NCBI GenBank assembly: GCA_023014485.1
Contig: JAJOZX010000940.1
Location: 384,501-448,500, forward strand
From: Bathynomus jamesi
Lineage: Eukaryota; Arthropoda; Malacostraca; Isopoda; Cirolanidae
Direction: 5' to 3'
DNA: 64,000 nucleotides
The notes below the pieces were generated by a model that saw nothing but the letters and a program-made list of their open reading frames with translations, searched no databases and was not told where the DNA came from. A program made the translations under genes and the position numbers. Below, piece by piece: positions 1-10,003 of the stretch; the stretch's first letter is position 1; every line of letters begins with the position of its first letter.

Positions 1-668
1 TCTGGAACTGTTGCATAAACCAAATCTTTAACATGACCCCAGAGAAAGAAATCCAGCGGGGTAATGTCTGGTGATCTTGGGGGCCATGGGATTGGCCCGT
101 CCCTGACAATCCACCGATTTGGAAATGTTGGGTCGAGAGTTTCACGAACAACATGCACCCAATGAGGGGGTGCCCCATCTTGTTGGAAGATGATAGTTGG
201 CTGCATGTGCTGCAGCTGGGGGATGGCGTAATTGGTGAGCATATCCAGGTACACAGTTGCGGAAACAGTGTTCTCAGTGTTTCCACCGTCCCATCGGAAA
301 CTGATGGTCTACCACTGCTCTTTCCCTTTTGCACGTTTCCAGTTTCCAAGAATCTTTTCATCCACGACTTAATTAACTTCACATCAGGTGGATTCTTTCC
401 ATACTTTGTTCTGAACCTTCGCTGAACACTGACAGGAGATTTTGTTTCTGCAAGCAACACAACACATTATGCCTGCTCTGTCACAGACGCCATCTTAACT
501 GAACAGCTACTACAGCGCTCCTAGCGGCGAATGCGGTAGACGAAACACACCAGCACAGAAACTCTATGCGTGTACGAGATTACCTGTAAAAAGAAAACGG
601 ATGTAAGTTTCGTCATTAAAACATGAGAGCATACTGTTTTCGGGGTACACATTTATGGACACCCTGTA
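1..668 (-). mobile_element. MLE-1: internally deleted mariner-like element, cut by window start
   Basis: On the minus strand two blocks of a Tc1/mariner-type transposase are visible. The N-terminal block (about 455-270) has the DNA-binding region with RFRTKYGKNPP and SGRPSVSDGT. The C-terminal block (about 280-1) has FQQDGAPPHW and SPDITPLDFFLWGHVK, which carry the second and third catalytic acidic residues of the DDE/D fold. The part between them, with the first catalytic Asp, is missing and the frame changes at the join near 280-300, so the element is an internally deleted, non-autonomous derivative. Its right end is the typical MLE terminus acaccctgta followed by TA at about 660-670. The other end lies outside the window. 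It abuts LINE copy A and probably inserted in it, but the target duplication cannot be checked. Confidence 0.85.
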
Positions 669-671
669 TAT

Positions 672-1147
672 ATATAATGACAATAGACTTCAGCAACTAA
701 TTTTTTATGTAAGTAGCGAACATGATCCGATAATTATGGGAGATCTGAATTTACCTTGTAGGAATTGGGGTGGTCCTTTACAGTCTAATTCCCTGTCGTC
801 GGCCGTACAAGGGTTTGCTCGAAAGTTCGCCTTTTCAAATGATCAAGGAACTCATTAGAAAACGCGATATGCTAGATTTACTTTTAAGTAGAGACCTTGA
901 CTTAATTCATAATATCTCTGTAGGATACTACTTCTCCACCAGTGATCACAGGCAAATAACACTTGAAATTAAAACTAATGTTCATAATTCGGAAAGCCTG
1001 GAATACGTTTTGGATTTTAAAAGGGCTAAATTTCATGACATGAAACTGCAACTTTCGACCCATAATTGGATGAGGCTCTATCGCGCGATGATATTAATGG
1101 CACATGGACTTCTATTTTTAATTATTTTAAACGTTTACAATCAAGTT
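672..1147 (+). pseudogene. LINE copy A, segment 1: endonuclease domain of a CR1-like LINE
   Basis: Plus-strand fragments of an apurinic-like endonuclease of a non-LTR retrotransposon: IIMGDLNLP (metal-binding Asp/Asn motif) near 736-760 and STSDHRQITLEI (the SDH motif) near 938-970, then the linker HNW-DEALSRDDINGTW near 1060-1100. At least two frameshifts separate the pieces. The same protein is read at 52.3-53.0 kb (copy B). This segment ends abruptly at 1147, where a Jockey-like LINE is inserted; the interrupted sequence resumes at 3849, as shown by uninterrupted copy B at 52861-52880. Confidence 0.85.
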
Positions 1148-3848
1148 GTTGTTGCTGTTTAGCCGATCAGCCCACCCTGATCGAGCAAGCCGGCGGCACG
1201 CAGGTAACCGATCGCCCTCTCCGGAGTGGACCAGAGGTTCAGCGCACGAGTGATGTTGTGTTGTGTTCGTTGTTGTGCTAGAGCGGTACAGTCTGTCATA
1301 ATGTGTTCAATTATTTGTGGTGTGTCCTGGCACAGGTGGTACGTGTCGTCTGTGGAGTTGTCTAGTCTGTGTTTATATGTCCATAAGTTGGGGTGATGTC
1401 CACATCGGAATCGTGCTAAGTTAACTCGACCCGATCTGCTCAGGCTGATCTCTGACCTGTTAGTGGGTAGCGGCTTCGCACCTAGGACCGCATTCGGACC
1501 GAGTCGTGTCAGTGCTTTGTGGGTTAGGTGTGTGTGTATGTGTTTTCTGTACTGTGTGATGTCTGTGGGGTGTGGTATGGATTGGAGTATTTGGTTATAA
1601 TGTCTCTCTGGTGTTACCTTAATGGTGCGAGGTGTCGGTGCGTGATTGTACATGTAGTGACAAGGGTGTTGTGGGTTAGTTGTCGCTGCTGCCATGAATT
1701 GTGTTCCCCTCATGTCTAAATGTTCCCTAATTTTCAGTATTTTTGTTTCTGTGTGCAGGTAAACTATTGGTGTTGTTTGAGTGCATCCTGTAATGATACG
1801 AAGTGCGTTGTTTTGTATTGTCTGTAAGGTGTTTATGTATGTGTTTGAGATAATGGGTGCCCAGCATGGGCTAGCATAGTCCATAACTGAGCGAATATAT
1901 TGTTTGTATATGAGTGATGTTGTTTCCTGCTGGTGTCCAAAGTTTGTGTTGTATGTGACCCCAAGTATTTTGGTCCTGTGAATGTGTGGAATGTTGGTGT
2001 TGTTTAGTGTATGCTGTGGAGTTATCTGGTGTTCTTTTGTGTTGCTTGTAAGCAAGGTGATGGTTGATTTTGTGGGCACTACTTTGAGTCTATTGTGTGT
2101 GTGCCAGTCTTGTATACTGTTTATGTATGTTTGTAGGTTATTTGTAGCGGTGTCGATGTTGTTGTGCGTGGATGTTAGAGTGATGTCATCTGCATATGAT
2201 GATAAGGTAAGCTTGTTATCTATGGGTGTTGGAATGTCATGCATGTATAAGTTGAACAGTGTTGGTGAGAGAACAGAGCCTTGAGGAACCCCGTTCGGAA
2301 AAAGCTTGTTTTTGGATGACTTGCCATTAAATGTGACATGTGAGTATCTTCCTGAAAGATAGTTGCTCAGCCACCTTTTGGTGTTATTGTGCATGTTTGT
2401 GTTGAGTATTTGGTTTATGAGAGGGAAGCATGGGATAGCATCAAATGCTTTACTAATGTCTATTGTTGCTAATAGTGTACGTTGAACTGGTCGTCTGGAG
2501 TTGATGCCATTCACGATGTGCTGCGTGAGGTTAGTGAGTAATGTCATGGTTGAGTGGTGAGGTCTGAATCCATGTTCAGTAGGCGATAGTGGTATGTGTG
2601 GGTTGGTAATTTGTAAGATTAGTCTTTCTGTTACTTTGGAAGGTGTGCATAGTAAAGTAATGGGTCTATAGGAAGCTGGTTCTGTTGGATTTTTGTTTGG
2701 TTTGAGTAGTGTAATAATTTTACCTTGTTTCCATATGTCAGGAATAATACAGTGTTGGTATGAATATGTGCTGATATTTGTGAGAGCTAGTATTCCCTGT
2801 AGGCCCAAGTGTTTAAGATCTATGTTAGATATGTTGGCTGGTCCAGTAGCCTTCGAATTCTTAATGTTTTTGATGATCTTGGTGGTCTGGCCTGTATTGA
2901 AGGGTGTAATGGTCGTGTCGAGTCTGTAGGTTTTCTTGTGCCTGGCTGTTTGTCTCTCTGCGTGTTTCTGGTTGTTATCTCTGTTTAAGTGACTTATCTT
3001 TGCGTAGTGATTAACTAGAATGTTAGCTTGTTCTGTATATGTTGGGATATTATTTTGGCTGCGACAGATAGCCGCGTGTGAGATGTGAATGCCGCTGTTA
3101 GAGTGGGTAATGTTGTTTATAGTCTTGTATAGCCTGGATGTATCTGTGGAGGGGTTTAGTGTTGTTATGAATTCCCTAAATGTTTCTGTTTGTTTTTCTT
3201 TGAGTATGTTGTTTATTTCTGTGTTGAGCTGTTGTATCTGCTCTTTTATGGCTTCTGTGTGTGGTGTTTGTGTGTTATGTTTGAGGTTACGTTGCCTTAT
3301 GAGGTGGGCTATTTCTCTAGTGTAATTTGGGTTGTATTTCCTAATGTTGCCCTCGGGTATGTATTTGTTTACATTATTATTGATGATCTGATTAAATGTC
3401 TTGAGTGTTGTATTGATGTTTATGATGGGTGTGCTGTTTAATGTGGTGAATTGTTCCTCAGTCTGTATTTTGAACTGTTCCCAATCAGCTTTCTTGTAAT
3501 TTCTGTAAGTGTGCCTAAGGTTGTTGGGGCAGAGTGTAGAACGTGTTGTAATGATGATGGGCAGGTGGTCTGATGACAGTTGTTTTCCTGTTCTCCAGTG
3601 TGTATGTGTTGCTAGTGAGGGGGAACAGAACGTTATGTCTGGGGAGGAGTTTGAGTATCCTGCTTGATGTGGTATGTGTGTATGTTCCTCTGTATTGTTA
3701 AGAATGAAGAGGCTGTTTAGTTGTGTGGCTATGTTGGCGCCTCTGGTGTTGCTTTGGTTGTGCAGGTACCAACTAGTGTGTTTAGCGTTGAAGTCTCCTC
3801 CTAAGATGACATTAGTGAGAGAGGCCAGATTGTGTAACTGTGGATTGT
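1148..3848 (-). mobile_element. Jockey-like LINE, 5'-truncated insertion in LINE copy A
   Basis: Boundaries come from comparing both flanks with copy B: aatcaag at 1141-1147 and taatatccc from 3849 are contiguous there. No target-site duplication is seen, so the insertion looks blunt or nearly so. The 3' end (low coordinates) has almost no untranslated region: the stop codon is followed by about ten bases of a CAA/ACA-type tail. The 5' end is truncated inside the endonuclease domain, the usual outcome of incomplete reverse transcription. Confidence 0.85.
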
Positions 3849-3858
3849 AATATCCCAT
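1159..3858 (-). CDS. Jockey-like LINE ORF2 (endonuclease-RT), open but 5'-truncated, 899 codons
   Basis: Read in order: end of the endonuclease domain (GGDFNAKH near residue 20, SSPDITF near 70, SSDHLPI near 94); reverse transcriptase from about 330 to 640 with SYRPITLL, DISKAFD, GVPQGSVLSPTLF and the catalytic YADD box near 552; and a C-terminal Cys/His segment (RCGHHPNLW ... YHLC ... EHIMTDC) near 805-855. The protein nicks target DNA and reverse-transcribes its own RNA. No stop occurs across 2.7 kb, unusual in this window, so insertion is probably recent. The first ATG and next codons (3858-3849) belong to the host LINE flank, not to the element, so no native start remains. Spacing after the LGVTYNT motif looks about 30 residues short, suggesting an in-frame deletion. 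Jockey versus a related R1/LOA-type clade is not settled. Confidence 0.88.
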   Translation of the reverse strand: MGYYNPQLHNLASLTNVILGGDFNAKHTSWYLHNQSNTRGANIATQLNSLFILNNTEEHTHIPHQAGYSNSSPDITFCSPSLATHTHWRTGKQLSSDHLPIIITTRSTLCPNNLRHTYRNYKKADWEQFKIQTEEQFTTLNSTPIININTTLKTFNQIINNNVNKYIPEGNIRKYNPNYTREIAHLIRQRNLKHNTQTPHTEAIKEQIQQLNTEINNILKEKQTETFREFITTLNPSTDTSRLYKTINNITHSNSGIHISHAAICRSQNNIPTYTEQANILVNHYAKISHLNRDNNQKHAERQTARHKKTYRLDTTITPFNTGQTTKIIKNIKNSKATGPANISNIDLKHLGLQGILALTNISTYSYQHCIIPDIWKQGKIITLLKPNKNPTEPASYRPITLLCTPSKVTERLILQITNPHIPLSPTEHGFRPHHSTMTLLTNLTQHIVNGINSRRPVQRTLLATIDISKAFDAIPCFPLINQILNTNMHNNTKRWLSNYLSGRYSHVTFNGKSSKNKLFPNGVPQGSVLSPTLFNLYMHDIPTPIDNKLTLSSYADDITLTSTHNNIDTATNNLQTYINSIQDWHTHNRLKVVPTKSTITLLTSNTKEHQITPQHTLNNTNIPHIHRTKILGVTYNTNFGHQQETTSLIYKQYIRSVMDYASPCWAPIISNTYINTLQTIQNNALRIITGCTQTTPIVYLHTETKILKIREHLDMRGTQFMAAATTNPQHPCHYMYNHAPTPRTIKVTPERHYNQILQSIPHPTDITQYRKHIHTHLTHKALTRLGPNAVLGAKPLPTNRSEISLSRSGRVNLARFRCGHHPNLWTYKHRLDNSTDDTYHLCQDTPQIIEHIMTDCTALAQQRTQHNITRALNLWSTPERAIGYLRAAGLLDQGGLIG

Positions 3859-3876
3859 TACGTAAAAAGAGACTGT
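3849..3876 (+). other. LINE copy A, segment 2 (28 bp island between two insertions)
   Basis: The 28 bases between the Jockey-like LINE and the LTR element match copy B at about 52868-52897 with few changes (taatatcccattacg ... gagactgt). The last four bases, ctgt, are repeated directly after the LTR element at 8859-8862 and form its target-site duplication. Confidence 0.85.
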
Positions 3877-4404
3877 TGTAGTAATGCTTAGTTAAGAATA
3901 TTAAATTTTGTTTAATTAAATAAGATAATGTTTAATGTAAATCATTTACTAATAATTATGAAATTAATTGTTTAAAATGGGTAGGGTTGGTAATACTGAA
4001 TAGGCCCAGAGAGTGGACTACCCTATAACCGTTTTCAGTCTTGAGGCGGACGCGATACGCGTTAGATTTAGAACCATGTGATCTTAAAGTCAAATTGTTT
4101 TGTGTTCCTCTCCGACCTAGATTATTATATATAAATGTCATACTCGCATATCCCCTAATTAACTAAACCATTTTCGAAATTAATAAAACGTAATAAGTGT
4201 TAATAAAGAGTATTAATATATCCCCCTCCCCCTTCGTTTTGTAACGGTCTTTTAGAGTCAGAACTCGGCGTCGCTACCGGAAACTATACGAAGAAAGTGA
4301 TAAATGAAGCAAAGAGCCGATAGAGAATAAATAGAGATAATAATAAAGTAGGAAGAAGCGTAAATAAATAATGAAGATATAAATAATAAAACGTAGTCAC
4401 TACA
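3877..4404 (+). repeat. 5' LTR of LTR-1
   Basis: Begins TGTAGTAATGC and ends GTAGTCACTACA. It matches 8329-8858 nearly base for base; visible differences lie at the pyrimidine run near 4222-4235, one C/G change near 4030 and a short indel near 4379. A 61-codon antisense frame occurs in both LTR copies with one replacement, but that reflects LTR identity and is no evidence of coding. Confidence 0.93.
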
Positions 4405-4425
4405 TCTGGTGGCTAGCGGTGATCT
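4405..4425 (+). promoter_or_regulatory. Putative primer-binding site of LTR-1
   Basis: Immediately inside the 5' LTR, two bases precede tggtggctagcggtg. Starting with TGG fits pairing with the CCA end of a tRNA primer. I cannot identify the tRNA species. Confidence 0.45.
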
Positions 4426-7400
4426 TACATCATATTTTGTGAGGCTTACCCACGTGTTAGTATTTCGATTAAAATTCTTAAAACCCGGTATAATAACAAT
4501 AGCGTTAATGAATATTTTATTTCGATTATTAAAATATCTAAATGCAAAGTTTACCCCGTTTGCAGGCAAATTTCGATTTTCATGCCTTAAAATTTCATTG
4601 TAAATAAAATTTAAAAATGGCGCTTGCCTTCGCGTCCTGATAGCGTCCCTGACTCGCGCCTAAGAATTTAATTTGTTTCGTCCAGTTCCGTTGCTTTTCG
4701 TTTGTCCGACTCATATTGCGAGTCATTATTACGTTAAATTTCGTTCGTTCGGTCGGAGAGGATATAGTTTGAAAATTATCGTGCTGCCTGAAGACTCAAA
4801 TTTCTTTTTTCGTCTCTTCTACTGTATGCCTGGTTCAGCTTACCTCTGTTGTTTACTTGTTTGTTTAAAACTTTTGGAATTAGTAGTAATTGTAATATAA
4901 TAATAACGATTAATATAGAAAAAAAATTGTACGTAAGTAAATTGTTAGTTTGAATACAGTATGATACACAATTTATATGGTCCTTTCAAAGTGTTTCAGC
5001 GAAAATTTGTATCGCATTTCTGGGTATATATACATATATAGTACAACATTTCAGGAACATGAGAAATTTTCTGGGGTTCATTAGCAGATTTTTGATTATA
5101 TTTCGATTGTTTGTAAATATAGATTTACGGGCTTTTTGCTTCGCTCGCTTCGCGCTATATAGGTTAAGTTACAGTTAATTGACAGTCGAAAAATCTTAAA
5201 CATTAAATTTGTCAGATTATAAGTCGCCGTATAGGATTGTGTTAAATTTCAAAATAAGCAGAATTCGTTTAACTGCAATAGAAAGTGTGTTGTAAAATTT
5301 TTTATAAGTTTTTTTTGTATTTTTTATATACTCATTAATTATATACTTACTTATTAACTAATACGTATTTATTAGTTATATATATAATTACATATATTTA
5401 TATACCCATAACTTTGGTAGGTAAGCTGATTATTTTTTTTCTCCTCTCTCTTCCTTTCGGTCATTTCACGACAATTCCGACATATTTGGTAAAATGGCTA
5501 TTGTATCGTACTTAAGAAGAATTTCTTGTAGGCCTATCGTAAAATATTGTTCGGAGATTAACCGTTATTACGGTATGTCTATTGAGTGTAAATTTTTAGT
5601 TATTTAACAAAATTTTCATTGGTTTAACATAAATAAGCATAGGATTTTTCTTTAATAAGCACAAACGTTATGCATACATTCTAAATTGTCTTTTCACGCA
5701 TACATTGAATTTATTAAATATAGGCCTAAAAGTGCGGCAGTAAATTTTATTTTTATTTTGGCGGCCAATGTGAGTTACGGTACACATTTTACTAAATCTG
5801 GAAATTATAATTTTTTTGAATTACAGAAATTTGTGTAGAAAATTTTCTTTACGTTTTAAATTCATTCAATAATCAATTTATTTGTACAAGTAGGCCGATT
5901 TTTATTTTTCTTTCCAGTTCAATGACAATGGTAAAATTTTTAGTTCAAATTTAGATTGTATTCTAAAAAGGATGTTTTAATTTGATATTTTAATTTGGAA
6001 TTAGAAATGAAAAATGTCCTTTTTTTTAGTTCGAGCGTTTGCATGGAAAATATTACGAAATTATGTTAGGATATAATGCAGTTTCATTCGGTTAGGGATA
6101 TTTGTATAGAGGTTCGCTTACAAACAAAGCGACCGCTCTTAATTGTGTAATGTGTTGTTTTTGTTTACAGTGGATTGCGTGTATTTTTTAGCATATGATC
6201 TATTCTTATTTAGTATAACTATGCAAATTTGTAGTTTCACTTGGAAACGATAAATTACTGAGATTTTTGTGATTTGCAAACCATACTGAGGTTTCTGTTG
6301 AAGGAGAGAGTTGTATCTCAGATGTAATTTGCGAATTGCAAGTTCAATTCTTATGAAATTTGACGTTTCAAGTTGGAATTACTGTATTAAAATAATTTTT
6401 GGTAGTAATATTTAAATTTTTTTTACTTTTTAATAACTGTTTAGAAAATTATTATTGTTTAAACCTTCAGTCGGAGTTAACTAGTGCATTTGAAACATTG
6501 ACTCAAGTGTACACTCGGAAATGGAGCCTCCTAGATAGCCAGTAACGTTTTTGTGGCGTCTGTGTGCTCCTCCTCAAAGCAAGAGGGTTCATGATTGTCA
6601 GAGAATGGATGACATGAAGTTTCTGGGGTTCATTTTTGTCTTTTGTATTTGGAGGTATTGAGGTGATTTCTGACGATAGTTTGAACAATAATAATTCTTA
6701 AATTATACTAACAGTTACTATGTATGGGCGCTTTTATATTATACTGTACAATTTTGTTAGCGTTTTATGACTTTTTTATCTTCGCTGTAACTGCCATAAG
6801 TGACCTTATTGGTAGCTAGATTTGATTAAATTTTTGCGAAATTTTTAGATTTATTTTTTCCGTGAATTTGGCCAGAGCAAATGTGTAGTTATTGTTTCGA
6901 AGTGAACTGTCGAGAAAATTCGATAAATTAAATATGAAATGATAAGCAGTACAGAAACACGTTTAGAATAAACTTTTTTTTCAAAATTGAAAGGCTCAGT
7001 TTGGGTCAACCAAGTTGAATCCGAGTTCCATCAAGTGAGTTAGTCGACCGGATAGGTGATCGATCACCAATGAGAGAGAGAAGAGAAACCAGATGCGCAT
7101 GGACTTGGCGCAGGATGGTTTCGGAAGAGAGAGAAGAGAGGAACCGAATGCGCATGGACTTGGCGCAGGACAGTTCGGAAGAGAAGAGAAATTTACGTGT
7201 GCAGGGTCTTGGCACACGAAAGTTTCGATCGAAGATGGTCTACTGGTATTTTTCGGGCAGTAGCTGGTCACGTTGCTCGAATGCTTCGCTGAATATGTGT
7301 TGTAGCACTCGGTAGACAAGCCGCGCGAGCTTGAACGAGTACCTACGACTGTACTGTCCATACAGACATACAGTAGGTTCGTTGGGAAACGGCCTACGGC

Positions 7401-8310
7401 GGAGTCATCGTTTGATTGTTGCCAGTAGAAGAGTCTTTCAGCTGGACGTAGGAAGAGCAGCGTTCACCGACAAAAGTGGAGATGAGACAAGGCGAGTTTC
7501 TTCATCGACTTCTAGAATTGCAAATTCCGTCCAATTCCAGCGCGTGGTCCCGCTTTCAGATATCTCCCCCCCTGATCCTTTTAGAATTGGACGTCTCTTG
7601 TTTTTTTTTTCGCCATTGGAGAGAGAGCGGAACCATTATAGCGTGCTGCCCTGTTGCATATTGATTGATGCAATCCCTTGCATTCTAGCGAAGTGACGGA
7701 GAGCTGCGATTGAAAATTGAAATCCGTTGTCAGCGTGCGGAGTGTCATCTAAACAACGTCCAGCAAATAAATGTACTGATTATTATCTAATGAAATTATA
7801 AGTGAAAAGGGTCCGATTATTGCCCATATTTGTTGTGTTTTTCGTGAAATAGTATGTGCGCTATTGGTCAGTATTTTATGTAAACTTTTTCTTTTTTTTC
7901 TATGTTGCCCTGATAGTAACTGTATAACTATACAAATAATTGTTTCGAATGTAAAGCGATCGTTGATGAGAAATCGCGGGAATAGATTGTGAACTTGAGA
8001 TTTGTGTAGCCACTGTAAGAAAATTTTCTGTTATTTTTTTTGGCATGTATAGATTAGTTACAGGTTGTAATTTAATTATTAGAGTGAAATGTTATTTTAT
8101 GCAAATGTGAAAATTATAAAGTTTTCGGTTTTATAATATGATACAATATATGTATGGGAATTGTCATTCTATTATTTCTTGTCTATTTCTAAACTTTGAA
8201 TTGTTAAAGAAAAAAAAAAAAAAAAAATTGCAAAATATGTAAGTTTGTTGAATAAATTTATTGACATTGTTAAACGATATTAATAAGTTTTCTAATGGAA
8301 AAACTTATTT
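4426..8310. other. Internal region of LTR-1 without recognisable genes
   Basis: About 3.9 kb, mostly AT-rich, with no long frame and no retroviral motif in six frames. The 7.0-7.7 kb part is less AT-rich and contains a short tandem repeat. It may serve as a packaging or untranslated region carried by the element. I see no host gene here. Confidence 0.6.
7069..7190. repeat. Tandem duplication, about 55-60 bp unit x2
   Basis: The block gagagagaagagaaacc ... atgcgcatggacttggcgca ... gtttcggaa starting near 7070 is repeated with small changes from about 7128 to 7183, inside the non-coding interior of LTR-1. Confidence 0.8.
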
Positions 8311-8328
8311 TCAAGGGGGTGATGCGAG
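8311..8328 (+). promoter_or_regulatory. Polypurine tract of LTR-1
   Basis: The sequence tcaagggggtgatgcgag ends directly at the TG of the 3' LTR. A G/A-rich run here is the expected plus-strand primer for LTR element replication and supports the plus orientation. Confidence 0.7.
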
Positions 8329-8858
8329 TGTAGTAATGCTTAGTTAAGAATATTAAATTTTGTTTAATTAAATAAGATAATGTTTAATGTAAATCATTTA
8401 CTAATAATTATGAAATTAATTGTTTAAAATGGGTAGGGTTGGTAATACTGAATAGGCCCAGAGAGTGGACTACCCTATAACGGTTTTCAGTCTTGAGGCG
8501 GACGCGATACGCGTTAGATTTAGAACCATGTGATCTTAAAGTCAAATTGTTTTGTGTTCCTCTCCGACCTAGATTATTATATATAAATGTCATACTCGCA
8601 TATCCCCTAATTAACTAAACCATTTTCGAAATTAATAAAACGTAATAAGTGTTAATAAAGAGTATTAATTACCTCCCCTCCCCCCTTCGTTTTGTAACGG
8701 TCTTTTAGAGTCAGAACTCGGCGTCGCTACCGGAAACTATACGAAGAAAGTGATAAATGAAGCAAAGAGCCGATAGAGAATAAATAGAGATAATAATAAA
8801 GTAGGAAGAAGCGTAAATAAATAATGAAGATAGTAAATAATAAAACGTAGTCACTACA
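8329..8858 (+). repeat. 3' LTR of LTR-1
   Basis: Direct repeat of 3877-4404, ending CACTACA, followed by the 4-bp target duplication ctgt. LINE copy A resumes immediately after it. Confidence 0.93.
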
Positions 8859-9040
8859 CTGTCGAAGTCTGTTAAACCAAAATAGTGGGATGCTGAAATT
8901 GAGAGTAGCTTAATGTTAAAAAGGAACGCGTATTTTAAATTTAAAGAAACAAATAATTTGTCCGATGAAAATGCTTACAAGCTATTGAGAAGGCGAAGCA
9001 AAAACTTATTAGAAAAAGTAAACACAACTGTATCTATATA
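8859..9040 (+). pseudogene. LINE copy A, segment 3 (linker between endonuclease and RT)
   Basis: Continues the LINE protein after the LTR insertion: SVKPK, then WDAEIE/SSLMLKRNAYFKF and KETNNLSDENAYKLLRR. Copy B at 52903-53010 reads the same until about NNLSDE. The reading runs to about 9040 and then passes into AT-rich Penelope 3' sequence. Confidence 0.75.
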
Positions 9041-9740
9041 TAATGCAATAAATGTAATAACAAAGGTCATAAAATAAATGTAATAATAAGTGTAAAGGTA
9101 ATAATAATAAATGTTAAAAGACGTAAATGCAATAATAAATGCAGTAATTATGTCAAAATAATAGAATCTGTATGTATAGAACAAGAAGATGGTTTTAATT
9201 TGTGCGAACGTACTTATAAGCGGGACCCTTTAATAAAATGCATTTCCGGTGTCGGGAGAACGGGATCTAATCTAGGTGCGAATTTCTTAATGGTCTCTGG
9301 ATTGTTTCCTCCTCGCCTTTTCATTCGTTTTTCAGTTTATAATTTCTGTATAATAAACAACAATGTAATTATCAATGTAATAATAAATTTATAATTCCTG
9401 TAATAAATAATAATGCAATGTTAAATGTAATAAATGTAATAATTATGTAAAAAATTAAAATAATAGAATCTGTATGTATTGAACAAGAAGATAGTTTTAA
9501 ATTTGTGCGAATGTACTTATAAGCGGGTCCCTTTAATAAAAAAAAAATGCCCTTCCGGTGTCGGGTGAACGTGATCTAACCTAGGAGCAAATTTCTTAAT
9601 GGTCCTTGGACTGTTTTTCCTTCTTGTTTTTGGTTCATTCGTTTTTCTGTAGCCACCCGAAGAGGATGCCAGTGGGCATCGAAACTGTTGTGGAAATAAA
9701 CTGTCTATTAGAGTGGGTTTTCATTATCATAGTTTGACCT
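9041..9740 (+). pseudogene. PLE-beta tail: 3' end of a Penelope-like element with duplicated C-terminus
   Basis: Two diverged direct copies (about 9160-9400 and 9464-9645) of the last codons and 3' region of a PLE are read on the plus strand: IESVCIEQEDGFNLCERTY, then KRDPL. The same C-terminus follows the GIY-YIG domain at 38.7-39.1 kb, where three copies occur. The stretch 9041-9160 is AT-rich, with taataaatg-type repeats also found in that 3' region. The element ends with a hammerhead-like motif (9657-9684) and the shared terminal sequence gagtgggtttt to about 9735. RT and most of the endonuclease are absent, so this is a 5'-truncated copy. It interrupts LINE copy A beside a (TA)n run. Confidence 0.8.
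9657..9684 (+). ncRNA. Hammerhead-ribozyme-like motif, PLE-beta
   Basis: CCGAAGA, a strong hairpin GGATGCC-AGTG-GGCATC, then GAAA. The hammerhead core is CUGANGA - stem II - GAAA; here the U is C, as in the sister copy at 37883-37910. Flanking CCAC and GTGG could form stem I. PLEs are known to carry hammerhead motifs in their terminal repeats. The C at the invariant U position makes activity of this version doubtful. Confidence 0.45.
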
Positions 9741-10003
9741 TCACGTAGAAAAGTGAAGTTTTTGCATTTATTATATATATATATATAGTGCACCAAATTA
9801 AATCGAATCCGAAGGAATTCTATAATTATGTTCGGAATAAAAAAGTTCACTCATTGGTTCACTCATAAGCGAAAACAACGAACAAATTTACGATGACGTA
9901 CAAATGACGAGTTTTAAATAAATTTTTCTTTTTCGTGTTTACTAACGAAAATATAAACAACATTCCCGTTCCCGCAATCATGCTCAGTTGTGATCATTTA
10001 AAC
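9741..10003 (+). pseudogene. LINE copy A, segment 4
   Basis: After a short (TA)n run, sequence from about 9787 (agtgcaccaaattaaa) to 10003 matches copy B at 53073-53292, covering a LINE linker region read in several frames with stops. It ends at atttaaac, which is repeated as atttaaag at 11150 after a hAT insertion; copy B has a single atttaaag. Confidence 0.8.

Larger units (their letters stand above)
3877..8858 (+). mobile_element. LTR-1: 5 kb non-autonomous LTR retrotransposon
   Basis: Two direct repeats of about 530 bp, each starting TGTAGTAATG and ending CACTACA, enclose 3.9 kb. A 4-bp duplication, ctgt, flanks the whole (3873-3876 and 8859-8862), and copy B shows the empty site. A primer-binding-site-like sequence follows the left LTR and a purine tract precedes the right LTR, giving plus orientation. 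The 4-bp duplication with TG/CA ends suits a Gypsy-type integrase acting in trans. The internal region has no gag, protease, RT or integrase that I can detect in either orientation, so this resembles a large retrotransposon derivative (LARD). The LTRs differ by only a handful of changes, so insertion was recent relative to the decayed LINE around it. Confidence 0.9.

Noticed and set aside
7006..7696. Several 60-120 codon frames in both strands inside LTR-1
   Set aside because: They overlap in many frames, include a tandem repeat, and match no gag or pol motif.
3956..8593. Identical 61-codon minus-strand frames at 3956-4141 and 8408-8593
   Set aside because: They lie in the two LTRs of LTR-1; similarity reflects LTR identity. 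No motif or codon bias supports a protein.
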